Source: Pseudomonas brassicacearum
GTDB taxonomy: Bacteria > Pseudomonadota > Gammaproteobacteria > Pseudomonadales > Pseudomonadaceae
Assembly: GCF_003732225.1 (NCBI RefSeq)
Contig: NZ_MOBJ01000014.1
Location: 310,001 to 374,000, forward strand
Reading direction: 5' to 3'
DNA length: 64,000 nt
Position numbers and translations under genes: made by a program. Within the stretch, counting starts at the first letter, position 1; every line of letters starts with the position of its first letter. Of the stretch, positions 32,031 through 41,428 are shown in pieces. The notes below the pieces were generated by a model. It saw nothing but the letters and a program-made list of their open reading frames with translations, was not told the DNA's origin and ran no database searches.

Positions 32031-32133
32031 TGTGGGAGCGAGCTTGCTCCGGGCGGCGATCCGACGATTGCGGTCTGTCTGCCAGATTGATGTTGGATGT
32101 GCCGTCGTCATCGCGAGCAAGCTCGCTCCCACA
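32031..32133. repeat. REPIN, family B, with variant left end
   Basis: The left arm TGTGGGAGCGAGCTTGCTCC continues GGGCGGCGATCCGACGAT, the variant end also seen near 8.88 kb. The right arm is standard. It lies upstream of speE. Confidence 0.8.
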
Positions 32134-32234
32134 GGGTTCACTGTGTGCTTGAATCATTTTTGGTCTGACGAAGGTTCGACCTGTCATGTTCGGCGACGTA
32201 GAATGCGCGCCTTTCCTTCACCGGGGGACTTCCC

Positions 32235-33110
32235 ATGAGCACCACCACAACCTGCGAGTACCTGGAAACCCTCTACGAAGGCTACGGTCAGCGTTTTCGC
32301 ATGGAAAAACTGCTGCACGAAGTGCGCACCGAGCACCAGCACCTGGTGATTTTCGAAAACCCGCGCATGGGCCGGGTCATGGCGCTGGACGGCGTGATCC
32401 AGACCACCGAAGCCGACGAGTTCATCTACCACGAGATGCTCACCCACGTGCCGATCCTGGCGCATGGCAGCGCCAAGCGCGTGCTGATCATCGGCGGTGG
32501 CGACGGCGGCATGCTGCGTGAAGTGGCCAAGCACCGCAGCATCGAACACATCACCATGGTCGAAATCGACGGCACCGTGGTCGACATGTGCAAGGAATTC
32601 CTGCCGAACCACTCCAAGGGTGCGTTTGATGACCCACGCCTGAACCTGGTGATCGACGACGGCATGCGTTTCGTCGCCACCACCCAGGAAAAATTCGACG
32701 TGATCATCTCCGACTCCACGGACCCGATCGGTCCGGGTGAAGTGCTGTTCTCGGAGAACTTCTACCAGGCTTGCCGCCGTTGCCTGAACGAAGGCGGCAT
32801 TCTGGTGACCCAGAACGGCACGCCGTTCATGCAGATCGAAGAAGTGAAAACCACCGCCGGGCGCCTGCGCAGTTTGTTCCCGGACTGGCACTTCTATCAG
32901 GCCGCGGTGCCGACTTACATCGGTGGTGCCATGACGTTTGCCTGGGGCGCGACCAACACCGCGTACCGCAAACTGTCGCGCGAAACCCTGAGCCAGCGTT
33001 TTGCCGGCAGCGGCATCATCACGCGCTACTACAACCCGGAAATCCATATTGGCGCATTCGCTCTTCCGCAGTACGTGCTGCAAGCGGTGAACAAGCCAGG
33101 TAATGATTAA
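32235..33110 (+). CDS. speE: spermidine synthase
   Basis: Transfers an aminopropyl group from decarboxylated S-adenosylmethionine to putrescine, giving spermidine and methylthioadenosine; the latter feeds the salvage genes in this same window. The 291 residues contain the nucleotide-binding VLIIGGGDGGMLRE (GGGDGG at 87-92), VEIDGTVVDMCK, and the active-site VIISDSTDPIGPGEVLFS. The C-terminal PTYIGGAMTFAWG completes the family pattern. A GGGG ribosome site precedes the ATG, and a TAGAAT -10-like box lies at 32199. A terminator follows. Confidence 0.95.
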   Translation: MSTTTTCEYLETLYEGYGQRFRMEKLLHEVRTEHQHLVIFENPRMGRVMALDGVIQTTEADEFIYHEMLTHVPILAHGSAKRVLIIGGGDGGMLREVAKHRSIEHITMVEIDGTVVDMCKEFLPNHSKGAFDDPRLNLVIDDGMRFVATTQEKFDVIISDSTDPIGPGEVLFSENFYQACRRCLNEGGILVTQNGTPFMQIEEVKTTAGRLRSLFPDWHFYQAAVPTYIGGAMTFAWGATNTAYRKLSRETLSQRFAGSGIITRYYNPEIHIGAFALPQYVLQAVNKPGND

Positions 33111-33125
33111 GCGGAACTGACTAAA

Positions 33126-33147
33126 AAGGGCCGCGAGGCCCTTTTTT
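33126..33147 (+). terminator. rho-independent terminator of speE
   Basis: AAGGGCC-GCGA-GGCCCTT followed by T residues, 15 bases after the speE stop. Confidence 0.88.
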
Positions 33148-33425
33148 GTGTTTCCAGATATGCGTTGTACGAAATTTTCACAAGTGCTCCAAGACAATTC
33201 GCCCGCACCGATTTAACACTCAACCCTCTGTTTACTCTTGTTCCAGAGCCCTGGAAGCCGGACTTTGGGGGGGGCTTGCCAGTAATGAATGGCAATGCCG
33301 TGAGTGATCGTGCAACATTTGCGCATCGCGCAAGCCCCCGGCCATTTCCTGCAAGCAACGGCAAAGAGAGGGCTGGGCGCCGCAACATCTTTGAAATTTC
33401 AACTTCCAATGGGTCCTAAAACGAA

Positions 33426-35519
33426 ATGGCAAACCCTGACGCCCTGAGTTCGCAGCGAGCTTCGAATCGCTTGCTGCAACCGACCGTCAAATCGCATCTG
33501 GCTTATACGCTGCTTTGCGCCCTGGTCATGATGGTGATGCTCTCCCTGCTGCGCCTTGCGCTGCTGGTTTACAACCGGGAGATGATCCTTAGCACCCCAG
33601 CCTCGACCTTCCTCGAAGCTTTCGCCAACGGCCTGCGTTTCGACCTGCGTCTGGTGGTCTACCTCAGCATCCCGTTGTTGCTGGCGCTGTTCAGTGTCCG
33701 GGCGATGGCAGCCCGTGGTCTGTTTCGCTTCTGGTTGACCATTGCTTCGAGCATCGCGCTGTTCCTCGGCCTGATGGAAATGGACTTCTACCGCGAGTTC
33801 CACCAGCGCCTCAACGGCCTGGTCTTCCAGTATGTGAAGGAAGACCCGAAAACCGTCATGAGCATGCTCTGGTACGGCTTCCCCGTAGTCCGTTATCTGT
33901 TGGCCTGGGCCGTTGGCACCTGGCTGCTGAGTCTGGCGTTCAAGGGCGCCGACCGTGCAACGCGCCCACGCGGCCCGTTCAGCGGTGGTGCCGTCAGCAC
34001 CCGTCAAGTAGCCCCTTGGTATGCGCGCATCGCGGTGTTCGTGGTCTGCCTGTTGATTTGCGTCGTGGCCGCCCGTGGCACTCTGCGTCAAGGTCCACCG
34101 TTGCGTTGGGGTGACGTTTACACCACCGACTCGAACTTCGCCAACCAGTTGGGTCTGAACGGCACGCTGCAGTTGGTTGCGGCCGCGAAGAGCCGCATGT
34201 CCGAAGAGCGCGACAACATCTGGAAGCCGACCATGGAGCAGTCTGAAGCCCAGAAAATCGTCCGCGATATGCTGTTGCTGTCAGACGAGAAGCTGGTTGA
34301 CGCCGATATCGCTGCGGTACGCCGCGATTACACGCCACCGGCCGACAAGACCCTGCCGATCAAGAACGTCGTTGTGATCCTGATGGAAAGCATGGCCGGT
34401 CACTCGGTAGGTGCTCTGGGCGCGCCGGGCAACATCACGCCAAACCTCGACAAATTGTCGAAAGAGGGTTTGCTGTTCGACCGTTTCTTCTCCAACGGCA
34501 CCCACACCCATCAGGGTATGTTCGCCACCATGGCTTGCTTCCCTAACCTGCCGGGCTTCGAATACCTGATGCAGACTCCGGAAGGCAGCCACAAGTTGTC
34601 CGGCCTGCCGCAGTTGCTCAGCGCCCGTAAATACGACGATGTGTATGTCTACAACGGCGATTTTGCCTGGGACAACCAGTCGGGCTTCTTCAGCAACCAG
34701 GGCATGACCAACTTCATCGGGCGTAACGACTACGTAAACCCGGTGTTCTCCGACCCGACATGGGGCGTGTCCGACCAGGACATGTTTGACCGTGGCCTGC
34801 AGGAACTCAAGGCGCGCGAAGGCAAGCCGTTCTACGCGTTGCTACAAACCCTGTCCAACCACACGCCGTATGCGTTGCCGACACCATTGCCGGTCGAGAA
34901 AGTCACTGATCGTGGCAGCCTGAACGAGCATTTGACTGCCATGCGCTACGCCGACTGGGCGTTGGGGCAGTTCTTTGAAAAGGCCCGCAAAGAGCCGTAC
35001 TTCAAGGAAACCCTGTTTGTCATCGTGGGCGACCATGGTTTTGGCAACGAGCGTCAAATCACCGAAATGGACCTGGGCCGCTTCAACGTGCCGATGCTGA
35101 TGATTGCACCGGGCATCCAGGAAAAGTTCGGTCAGCGTGACCACACTGTGGGCACTCAGATCGACATCGTGCCGACCATCATGGGCCGCCTCGGTGGCGA
35201 AGTGCGTCAACAGTGCTGGGGCCGCGACCTGCTCAACCTGCCGCAAGGCGACACCGGTTTTGGCGTGATCAAGCCATCGGGCACCGAGCAGACCACGGCC
35301 ATCGTCACGGCTGACCAGATCCTGATTCTGCCGAAGGAAAAGGAAATGGACCCGAAGATGTACCAGTACCAACTGGGTGCCAACCCGCATGCCGAAGTCG
35401 TCCCGAATGCACCGCGCACCGCTGAGCTGAAGCTCAAGCTGGAAGCGTTTCTGCAAACCGCGACCAAGAGCTTGCTGGATAACACCGCGGGTGTAACCGA
35501 AAGCACGCCGAACAAGTAA
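33426..35519 (+). CDS. LTA synthase/OpgB-like membrane sulfatase-family enzyme
   Basis: An inner-membrane protein with about five N-terminal helices (within residues 25-220) and a periplasmic alkaline-phosphatase-fold domain (about 310-600). The catalytic Thr is in FSNGTHTHQG (Thr359), metal-binding residues are in VVVILMESMAGHS and VIVGDHGFG, and NHTPYALP is typical. The 697-residue length and fold match the LtaS/OpgB group, which transfers glycerol phosphate from phosphatidylglycerol. In a Gram-negative cell the acceptor is more likely a periplasmic glucan than lipoteichoic acid. It is a single gene with its own terminator; the 280 bases upstream show nothing I recognise. Confidence 0.85.
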   Translation: MANPDALSSQRASNRLLQPTVKSHLAYTLLCALVMMVMLSLLRLALLVYNREMILSTPASTFLEAFANGLRFDLRLVVYLSIPLLLALFSVRAMAARGLFRFWLTIASSIALFLGLMEMDFYREFHQRLNGLVFQYVKEDPKTVMSMLWYGFPVVRYLLAWAVGTWLLSLAFKGADRATRPRGPFSGGAVSTRQVAPWYARIAVFVVCLLICVVAARGTLRQGPPLRWGDVYTTDSNFANQLGLNGTLQLVAAAKSRMSEERDNIWKPTMEQSEAQKIVRDMLLLSDEKLVDADIAAVRRDYTPPADKTLPIKNVVVILMESMAGHSVGALGAPGNITPNLDKLSKEGLLFDRFFSNGTHTHQGMFATMACFPNLPGFEYLMQTPEGSHKLSGLPQLLSARKYDDVYVYNGDFAWDNQSGFFSNQGMTNFIGRNDYVNPVFSDPTWGVSDQDMFDRGLQELKAREGKPFYALLQTLSNHTPYALPTPLPVEKVTDRGSLNEHLTAMRYADWALGQFFEKARKEPYFKETLFVIVGDHGFGNERQITEMDLGRFNVPMLMIAPGIQEKFGQRDHTVGTQIDIVPTIMGRLGGEVRQQCWGRDLLNLPQGDTGFGVIKPSGTEQTTAIVTADQILILPKEKEMDPKMYQYQLGANPHAEVVPNAPRTAELKLKLEAFLQTATKSLLDNTAGVTESTPNK

Positions 35520-35531
35520 TGCAAGTAATAG

Positions 35532-35559
35532 AAAAAAGGCCCGCAAGGGCCTTTTTTTT
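35532..35559 (+). terminator. rho-independent terminator of the LtaS/OpgB-like gene
   Basis: AAAAAAGGCCC-GCAA-GGGCC with a long T-run, 12 bases after the stop. Confidence 0.88.
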
Positions 35560-35737
35560 GTCTGCTGAATCAGTCGGTGGTCAAACCTTGTCGAAAACCC
35601 GGGTGGCTTGACGCAGTTCTGTGCCATGCAACCGCTACGGTTTGCCTGGGATATTCAGCAATTTGATGGTCATGGGTGCAGGAAAATCCTTCGCTACACT
35701 GCGCAACATCTTCCCCGGAACAACAAGGCAACTCCCT

Positions 35738-36565
35738 ATGCAAAATCGCATGATGATCACTGGCGCCGGGTCCGGCCTGGGTCGCGAAATCGCTCTGCGC
35801 TGGGCTCGTGAAGGTTGGCAGTTGGCCTTGTCCGATGTCAGCGAGCCTGGTCTGCTGGAAACCCTCAAGCGGGTCCGCGAGGCCGGTGGTGACGGTTTCA
35901 TTCAGCGTTGCGATGTGCGTGACTACAGCCAACTGACCGCCTTCGCACAAGCCTGTGAAGAGAAGCTGGGCGGCATCGATGTGATCGTCAACAACGCCGG
36001 CGTGGCCTCCGGTGGCTTCTTCAGCGAGCTGTCGCTGGAAGACTGGGACTGGCAGATCGCAATCAACCTGATGGGCGTGGTCAAGGGCTGCAAGGCGTTC
36101 CTGCCGCTGCTGGAAAAGAGCAAAGGCAAGATCATCAACATCGCCTCGATGGCCGCGTTGATGCAAGGCCCGGCCATGAGCAACTACAACGTGGCCAAGG
36201 CTGGCGTTGTGGCGCTGTCCGAGAGTCTGTTGATTGAACTGGCACAGCAGGAAATCGCTGTGCATGTGGTCTGCCCGTCGTTCTTCCAGACCAACCTGCT
36301 GGATTCCTTCCGTGGCCCGACCCCGGCCATGAAAGCCCAGGTCGGCAAGTTGCTGGAAAGCTCGCCGATTACCGCCAGCGATATCGCCGATTACATCTAC
36401 CAGCATGTTGCCGCCGGTGAGTTCATGATCCTGCCCCACGAGCAGGGCCGTATGGCCTGGGCACTCAAACAGAAGAACCCGCAACTGCTCTACAACGAAA
36501 TGACCGTGATGGCCGACAAGATGCGCGCCAAGGCCAGGCAAAGCGCCAGTGGAACTTGCGAGTAG
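35738..36565 (+). CDS. short-chain dehydrogenase/reductase
   Basis: A classical SDR of 275 residues: the nucleotide loop TGAGSGLG at 8-15, NNAG near 85-88, and the catalytic Ser137, Tyr150 and Lys154 (SNYNVAKAG). Asp33 after the second strand suggests NAD preference. The C-terminal extension (FMILPHEQGRMAWALKQKNPQLLY) is that of the group of SDRs with a tail that can touch membranes or oligomer partners. The ATG at 35738 is placed after a weak ribosome site; the frame stays open to 35621 but without family homology. The substrate is unknown. Confidence 0.88.
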   Translation: MQNRMMITGAGSGLGREIALRWAREGWQLALSDVSEPGLLETLKRVREAGGDGFIQRCDVRDYSQLTAFAQACEEKLGGIDVIVNNAGVASGGFFSELSLEDWDWQIAINLMGVVKGCKAFLPLLEKSKGKIINIASMAALMQGPAMSNYNVAKAGVVALSESLLIELAQQEIAVHVVCPSFFQTNLLDSFRGPTPAMKAQVGKLLESSPITASDIADYIYQHVAAGEFMILPHEQGRMAWALKQKNPQLLYNEMTVMADKMRAKARQSASGTCE

Positions 36566-36617
36566 CGGGCCGCGTCGTTAGGGTTGCCGCATCTGGCAGC
36601 CCTGACGAGATGTGTGC

Positions 36618-36950
36618 ATGCTCAATTACCTGTGGTTTTTCCTCGCCGCGCTGTTCGAAATTGCCGGCTGTTTCGCTTTCTGGATGTGGTTGCGGCAGGG
36701 CAAAAGCGCCTGGTGGGTCGTACCGGCGCTGCTCAGTTTGATGCTGTTCGCCATTTTGCTGACCAAAGTCGAATCGACCTACGCGGGCCGAGCTTATGCA
36801 GCCTACGGCGGCATTTACATCATTGCGTCCATCGGCTGGCTTGGCGTGGTCGAGCGGATTCGACCGCTGAGCTCGGATTGGCTAGGTGTTGCACTCTGCG
36901 TGTTAGGCGCGAGCATCATTCTGTTTGGCCCGCGATTCTCTACCTCTTGA
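36618..36950 (+). CDS. YnfA family (UPF0060) membrane protein
   Basis: A 110-residue inner-membrane protein with four predicted helices, matching the YnfA family from its start (LNYLWFFLAALFEIAGCFAFWMWLRQGKS) to its end (LGASIILFGPRF). The central GGIYIIASIGWLGVVE is typical. YnfA proteins resemble small multidrug-resistance transporters in size and topology, and E. coli YnfA has been linked to drug efflux; the role here is not shown. The ATG at 36618 is preferred to a GTG two codons upstream. Its upstream neighbour, the SDR gene, ends about 50 bases before it. Confidence 0.92.
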   Translation: MLNYLWFFLAALFEIAGCFAFWMWLRQGKSAWWVVPALLSLMLFAILLTKVESTYAGRAYAAYGGIYIIASIGWLGVVERIRPLSSDWLGVALCVLGASIILFGPRFSTS

Positions 36951-37091
36951 GCCATCGGCGTTGTGATGCAGGGAAGGTCTGTAAGGGGAATCGTTCTGCT
37001 GCGTAGGGCGGGACTGTTTTACTGCCGTTGCATTGAAGACCTGGCGTCAGCCGGTCATCTTCAAGGCCCGGTAACCTCAAGGACTAGAGCC

Positions 37092-37277
37092 ATGCTCGTA
37101 CTCAGCCGCGTCGTGGGCGAATTGATCTCCATTGGCGACAACATCTCTGTGCGCATCCTCGCCGTGAACGGAAGCAACGTTCGGTTCGGCATCGAGGCCC
37201 CGCAAAACATCAATGTGCATCGCGCCGAAGTCTATGAGCGCATTCAGGCCAAACGGGTACACGGCAAACGCAGCTGA
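37092..37277 (+). CDS. CsrA/RsmA-family RNA-binding regulator (divergent paralogue)
   Basis: A 61-residue CsrA-type dimer that binds GGA motifs in mRNA leaders. Key residues are present: MLVLSRVVGE with Leu4 and Arg6, SIGDNISV, FGIEAP and VHRAEVYERIQ, with the RNA-binding Arg in VHR. Compared with canonical RsmA (MLILTRRVGE..., VTVLGVKGNQVRIGV) it has several changes (SRVVGELISI, ILAVNGSNVRFG), which points to the third paralogue type (RsmI-like) rather than RsmA or RsmE; that subtype call is tentative. The leader has several GGA boxes, including AAGGACTAGAGCC just before the ATG, so self-control is likely. It is convergent with yheU, six bases away. Confidence 0.88.
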   Translation: MLVLSRVVGELISIGDNISVRILAVNGSNVRFGIEAPQNINVHRAEVYERIQAKRVHGKRS

Positions 37278-37282
37278 AGCCC

Positions 37283-37510
37283 TCAGTCAAACAGGTGCTT
37301 GGGCACGTCGTGCTTGAGCATCAGCTGGCATTGCTGGCTTTCCGGATCGAACACAATCAGCGCCTGACCTTTGCTCAATGCATGGCGGACGCGTAGCACG
37401 CGGGTTTCCAGCGGGGTTTCGTCGCCATTGTCGGTGCCGTCACGGGTGACGAAGTCTTCGATCAGACGGGTCAGGGTGTCGACTTCAAGTTGGTCGTGGG
37501 GAATAAGCAT
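37283..37510 (-). CDS. YheU family (UPF0270) protein
   Basis: A 75-residue protein starting MLIPHDQLEVDTLTRLIEDFVTRDGTDNG, matching the E. coli YheU family in length and in the Leu-rich first helix plus RDGTDYG-like loop. It is small, soluble and uncharacterised. The ATG at 37510 has GAGGT 5 bases upstream. It is convergent with the csrA-type gene with almost no spacing, so the two transcripts probably overlap at their 3' ends. No function is assigned in the family. Confidence 0.88.
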   Translation of the reverse strand: MLIPHDQLEVDTLTRLIEDFVTRDGTDNGDETPLETRVLRVRHALSKGQALIVFDPESQQCQLMLKHDVPKHLFD

Positions 37511-37567
37511 AGGCACCTCGGGTCATCAATCCGGCGATCCTACGGCGGATGAACATTAACGGCCAGC

Positions 37568-37648
37568 AGGAGCTGCCGCAGGCTGCGATCTTTTAGCGTC
37601 CTCAAAGGCGCCGAAGATCAAAAGATCGCAGCCTGCGGCAGCTCCTAC
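37568..37648. repeat. REP pair, family A
   Basis: Inverted arms AGGAGCTGCCGCAGGCTGCG and complement between the yheU promoter and the mnmC 3' end. Confidence 0.85.
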
Positions 37649-37667
37649 GAGGAACGCGGCAATCGAT

Positions 37668-39662
37668 TCAGCTGCCGCGAATCAGCTTGCGCAACGCGAA
37701 CCGGTTCGGATGGCAGGCCTCGGCGACGCTTCTGGGCAGCGGCAACGGTTCGTTGTCCAGCCACGCCGCCAGCAACTCACCGGACAGCGGCGCAGTGATC
37801 AAACCGCGTGAGCCATGGCCGCTGTTGACGTACAACCCATCGAGCCATGGGCAAGCGATGTCTGGCACTTGCCGAGCGTCTTTGCTCAGTGCGGCGTAGG
37901 CCTGGGCGAATGCCTGGCTGTCAGCCAAAGGGCCGACGATCGGCAGGTAGTCGGGGCTGGTGCAGCGGAACGCGGCGCGACCTTGAAGCTGTTCCGGGTC
38001 CAACTGTCGGGCGTGCAGGCGGGTGACCAGATCGCTGGAGATTTCCTCCAGCAGTTCCAGGTTGCCGAGGTGTTCGGCGGTGGTCGGGGTCAGGTCGTCG
38101 CTCTTGAAGTCGAAGCTGGCGCCCAGGGTATGTTCACCCAAACGCGCGGGGGCGACGTAACCTTCGGCGCAGACCACGGTCGCCAGACTCTGGCTTTCAG
38201 CGGTTTGCGCCAATCGGGTGATTTGCCCGCGAATGCGTTTGAGCGGCAGCTCGGCACTTTGCGCGAAACGTTTGATTTCCGCTGCGCCGGCCAGTACCAC
38301 CACTGGCGCACTGGCGAGCAGGGTATCGCCGTCCCAGGCTTGCCACTGATCATCGACCTTGCGCAGTTCCAGAACATCGCGGTGCGTCAGTAGTTGGACA
38401 TTGGGTTGCGACGCTTGCCATTGGCACAGGGCTGGTGGATGAACCCAGCCACCCTCTGGATAGAACAACCCGCCGTGCGCGAGCCCGATTCCAGCCTGAG
38501 CCTGCGCGTGCGGCTGGTCCAGCAGGTGCAGCAGATCGGCGGGAAAGGCCGCCGCCAACTGCGCCTGACGTTCGGCTTCCTTGGCATTGAACGCCAGTTG
38601 CAGCACTCCGCAGTCGTCCCAATCAACACCGCGCTGCAAGTGTTCGAGCAAGCGCCGGGTATGCCCGAAACCGCTGACGATCAATTGCGAAAGTGCCGTG
38701 CCGTGCGCCGAGAGTTTCAGGTACAGCACGCCCTGCGGGTTGCCCGAGGCTTCTTGCGCCAGGTCGGCATGCCGTTCCAGCAGGCTTACCTGCCAACCGC
38801 GCGCGGCGAGGCTGGCGGCACTGGCACAACCGGCGAGCCCGGCGCCGATCACCAGCGCCCGGCGTTCGCCGTTAACCTGATTCGGGCGAGCAAACCATGG
38901 CTTGGCGACTACCGGGGCAGGTGTCTCTTCAGGCCAGCCGACGAACTCACCCCGGAGGATTTCCCATTTGTGGCCGATGCCCGGCGTACGGCGCATTTTG
39001 AATCCCGCCGCATTCAGCAGACGGCGTACCCAGCCAGTGCTGGTGAAGGTGCTGATGGTCGAGCCGGGCGCCGCCAGACGCGCCAGTTCGGCAAACAGTT
39101 CGGCGGTCCACATGTCGGGGTTTTTCGCCGGGGCGAAACCATCGAGAAACCACGCGTCGATCTGTGCGTCCAGCTGTGGCAGTTGCTCCAGCGCGTCGCC
39201 GATCAACAGCGTCAGCGTCACGCGGCCGTTATCCAGCACCAGCCGCTGAAAGCCCTGATGGATGGCGACGTACTGCGCCAGTAGCTGATCGGCAAAGGGT
39301 TTGAGGTCCGGCCATAACGCCAGGGCGCGTTGCAGGTCGGGCGGGCTCAGCGGGTATTTTTCGACGCTGATGAAATGCAGTCGGGCGCCGGCCACTGCCT
39401 GTTGTTCGAACAGCTGCCAGGCGCAGAGAAAATTCAACCCGGTACCAAAACCGGTTTCGCCAATCACCAACCGGCCGTTGGCCGGAAGTTCGGCAAACCG
39501 TTCGCTCAGACGGTTTTGCTCGATGAACACGTAACGGGTTTCATCGAGGCCCGACTGGTCGGAGAAATACACGTCGTCAAACACCCGCGAACGCGGGCGA
39601 CCTTGGTCGTCCCAGTCGAGCTGGGCATGCGGTACGGGGTTCGGCAGTATTTCAGGATTCAT
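37668..39662 (-). CDS. mnmC: bifunctional tRNA-modifying enzyme MnmC
   Basis: Carries out the last two steps of mnm5s2U34 synthesis at the wobble base of some tRNAs. Residues 1 to about 245 are the SAM-dependent methyltransferase (YVFIEQNRLSERF, GETGFGTGLNFL SAM loop, DAWFLDGFAPAKNPDMW). From about 268 begins the FAD-dependent oxidoreductase that removes the carboxymethyl group (VIGAGLAGCASAASLAARGW, then VNSGHGSRGLITAP at the end). The 664 residues equal the usual fused length. It is a single gene, divergent from the PPK2-type gene with 139 bases between them. Confidence 0.95.
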   Translation of the reverse strand: MNPEILPNPVPHAQLDWDDQGRPRSRVFDDVYFSDQSGLDETRYVFIEQNRLSERFAELPANGRLVIGETGFGTGLNFLCAWQLFEQQAVAGARLHFISVEKYPLSPPDLQRALALWPDLKPFADQLLAQYVAIHQGFQRLVLDNGRVTLTLLIGDALEQLPQLDAQIDAWFLDGFAPAKNPDMWTAELFAELARLAAPGSTISTFTSTGWVRRLLNAAGFKMRRTPGIGHKWEILRGEFVGWPEETPAPVVAKPWFARPNQVNGERRALVIGAGLAGCASAASLAARGWQVSLLERHADLAQEASGNPQGVLYLKLSAHGTALSQLIVSGFGHTRRLLEHLQRGVDWDDCGVLQLAFNAKEAERQAQLAAAFPADLLHLLDQPHAQAQAGIGLAHGGLFYPEGGWVHPPALCQWQASQPNVQLLTHRDVLELRKVDDQWQAWDGDTLLASAPVVVLAGAAEIKRFAQSAELPLKRIRGQITRLAQTAESQSLATVVCAEGYVAPARLGEHTLGASFDFKSDDLTPTTAEHLGNLELLEEISSDLVTRLHARQLDPEQLQGRAAFRCTSPDYLPIVGPLADSQAFAQAYAALSKDARQVPDIACPWLDGLYVNSGHGSRGLITAPLSGELLAAWLDNEPLPLPRSVAEACHPNRFALRKLIRGS

Positions 39663-39801
39663 GGTCGGCTCAGACGAGGCAAGGTGGCCATTCTAGCCGA
39701 TCGCGACACAGGCGATTGATCCATGGCAAACCGGATGGGATTGCCCGGACAAACACTCGGTCAATCCGCTAGTCTTGCTCAATCTTGGAAGGGAGCCACT
39801 C

Positions 39802-41325
39802 ATGTTCGAATCTGCCGAAATCGGTCATGCGATCGATAAAGAAACCTACGAAGCCGAAGTGCCGGCGCTGCGTGAGGCATTGCTCGAAGCCCAGTTCGAT
39901 CTCCAGCAGCAGGCCCGTTTTCCGGTGATCGTGCTGATCAACGGCATCGAAGGCGCGGGCAAGGGCGAGACGGTCAAGTTGCTCAATGAGTGGATGGACC
40001 CGCGACTGATCGAAGTGCGCACCTTCGATCAGCAAACCGATGAAGAACTGGCGCGACCACCGGCCTGGCGCTATTGGCGGATGCTCCCGGCCAAGGGGCG
40101 GATGGGGGTGTTTTTCGGCAACTGGTACAGTCAGATGCTACAGGGGCGGGTCCATGGTCTGTTCAAGGACGCGGTGCTGGACCAGGCGATCAACCAGAGC
40201 GAACGCATGGAGAAAATGCTCTGCGATGAAGGCGCGCTGATCTTCAAGTTCTGGTTTCACCTGTCCAAGAAACAAATGAAGGCGCGTCTCAAGGCCTTGC
40301 AGGACGACCCTCTGCACAGCTGGCGCATCAGCCCGCTGGACTGGCAGCAATCGCACACCTACGACAAGTTCGTGATGTACGGCGAGCGCGTGATTCGCCG
40401 CACCAGCCGTGACTATGCGCCCTGGCATGTGATCGAAGGGGTGGATGCGCATTACCGCAGTCTGACCGTGGGCAAGATCCTGCTCGAAGGTCTGCAAAAC
40501 GCCCTCAAACGGCCTGCGGTCAAACCGGACAAAGTCAACGCTGCACCGCTGCTGACCAGCGTCGATCAACTGAGCCTGCTCGGCAGCCTGGACATGAGCC
40601 AGCGACTGGAAAAAAACGATTACGAGGAGCAACTGATTACCGAGCAGGCGCGGTTATCCGGCCTGATGCGTGACAAACGCATGCGTCGACACGCACTGAT
40701 TGCGGTGTTCGAGGGTAATGACGCCGCGGGCAAGGGCGGGGCGATTCGGCGTGTGGCTGCGGCACTCGATCCGCGCCAGTACAGCATTGTGCCGATTGCC
40801 GCGCCGACTGAGGATGAACGCGCCCAGCCGTACCTGTGGCGCTTCTGGCGACAGATCCCGGCACGGGGCAAATTCACTGTGTTCGACCGGTCCTGGTATG
40901 GCCGGGTGCTGGTGGAGCGCATCGAAGGTTTTTGCAGCCCGGCGGACTGGATGCGTGCCTATGGTGAAATCAACGACTTCGAGGAGCAGATCAGTGCCTC
41001 CGGCGTGATCGTGGTGAAGTTCTGGCTGGCCATCGACAAGCAAACTCAGTTGGAGCGTTTTCAGGAGCGTGAATCGACTCCCTTCAAACGCTTCAAAATC
41101 ACCGAAGACGACTGGCGCAACCGCGAGAAGTGGGATGACTACCGGACTGCCGTCGGCGATATGGTCGACCGCACCAGCACCGAGGTTTCGCCCTGGACCC
41201 TGGTGGAAGCCAACGACAAGCGCTGGGCCCGGGTCAAAGTGCTGCGCACCCTCAATCGCGCGCTGGAAGATGCTTTCGAGAAATCCGACAAGCAGGAGAA
41301 GAAGTCGAAAAAGGATAAGAAGTAG
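39802..41325 (+). CDS. pap: polyphosphate:AMP phosphotransferase (two PPK2 domains)
   Basis: Uses polyphosphate to phosphorylate AMP to ADP. The 507 residues contain two fused PPK2 domains. The first (about 20-245) has the Walker A-like GIEGAGKGE; the second (about 285-495) has the more canonical GNDAAGKGG with RSWYGRVLVERIEGF. In both, the lid module is present (YWRMLPAKG; RFWRQIPARG). In the studied P. aeruginosa homologue the C-terminal domain holds the active site, and the motif differences here agree with that. The protein ends in a Lys-rich tail (KSDKQEKKSKKDKK) that could bind polyphosphate. The ATG at 39802 has GGAAGGGAG upstream. Confidence 0.92.
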   Translation: MFESAEIGHAIDKETYEAEVPALREALLEAQFDLQQQARFPVIVLINGIEGAGKGETVKLLNEWMDPRLIEVRTFDQQTDEELARPPAWRYWRMLPAKGRMGVFFGNWYSQMLQGRVHGLFKDAVLDQAINQSERMEKMLCDEGALIFKFWFHLSKKQMKARLKALQDDPLHSWRISPLDWQQSHTYDKFVMYGERVIRRTSRDYAPWHVIEGVDAHYRSLTVGKILLEGLQNALKRPAVKPDKVNAAPLLTSVDQLSLLGSLDMSQRLEKNDYEEQLITEQARLSGLMRDKRMRRHALIAVFEGNDAAGKGGAIRRVAAALDPRQYSIVPIAAPTEDERAQPYLWRFWRQIPARGKFTVFDRSWYGRVLVERIEGFCSPADWMRAYGEINDFEEQISASGVIVVKFWLAIDKQTQLERFQERESTPFKRFKITEDDWRNREKWDDYRTAVGDMVDRTSTEVSPWTLVEANDKRWARVKVLRTLNRALEDAFEKSDKQEKKSKKDKK

Positions 41326-41428
41326 TCCGATGGGTTTGCATACGCGGGGTGAATGATTGTCGCGGTCGGCCGGGAGCTGGATTTATGCTCGATCCACTTC
41401 CTGAACGACAACAACAATGAGGTATGCC

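Noticed and set aside
40700..41300. Second PPK2 domain as a separate gene
   Set aside because: The frame is continuous from 39802 with no internal ribosome site, and the two-domain length is usual for this enzyme.
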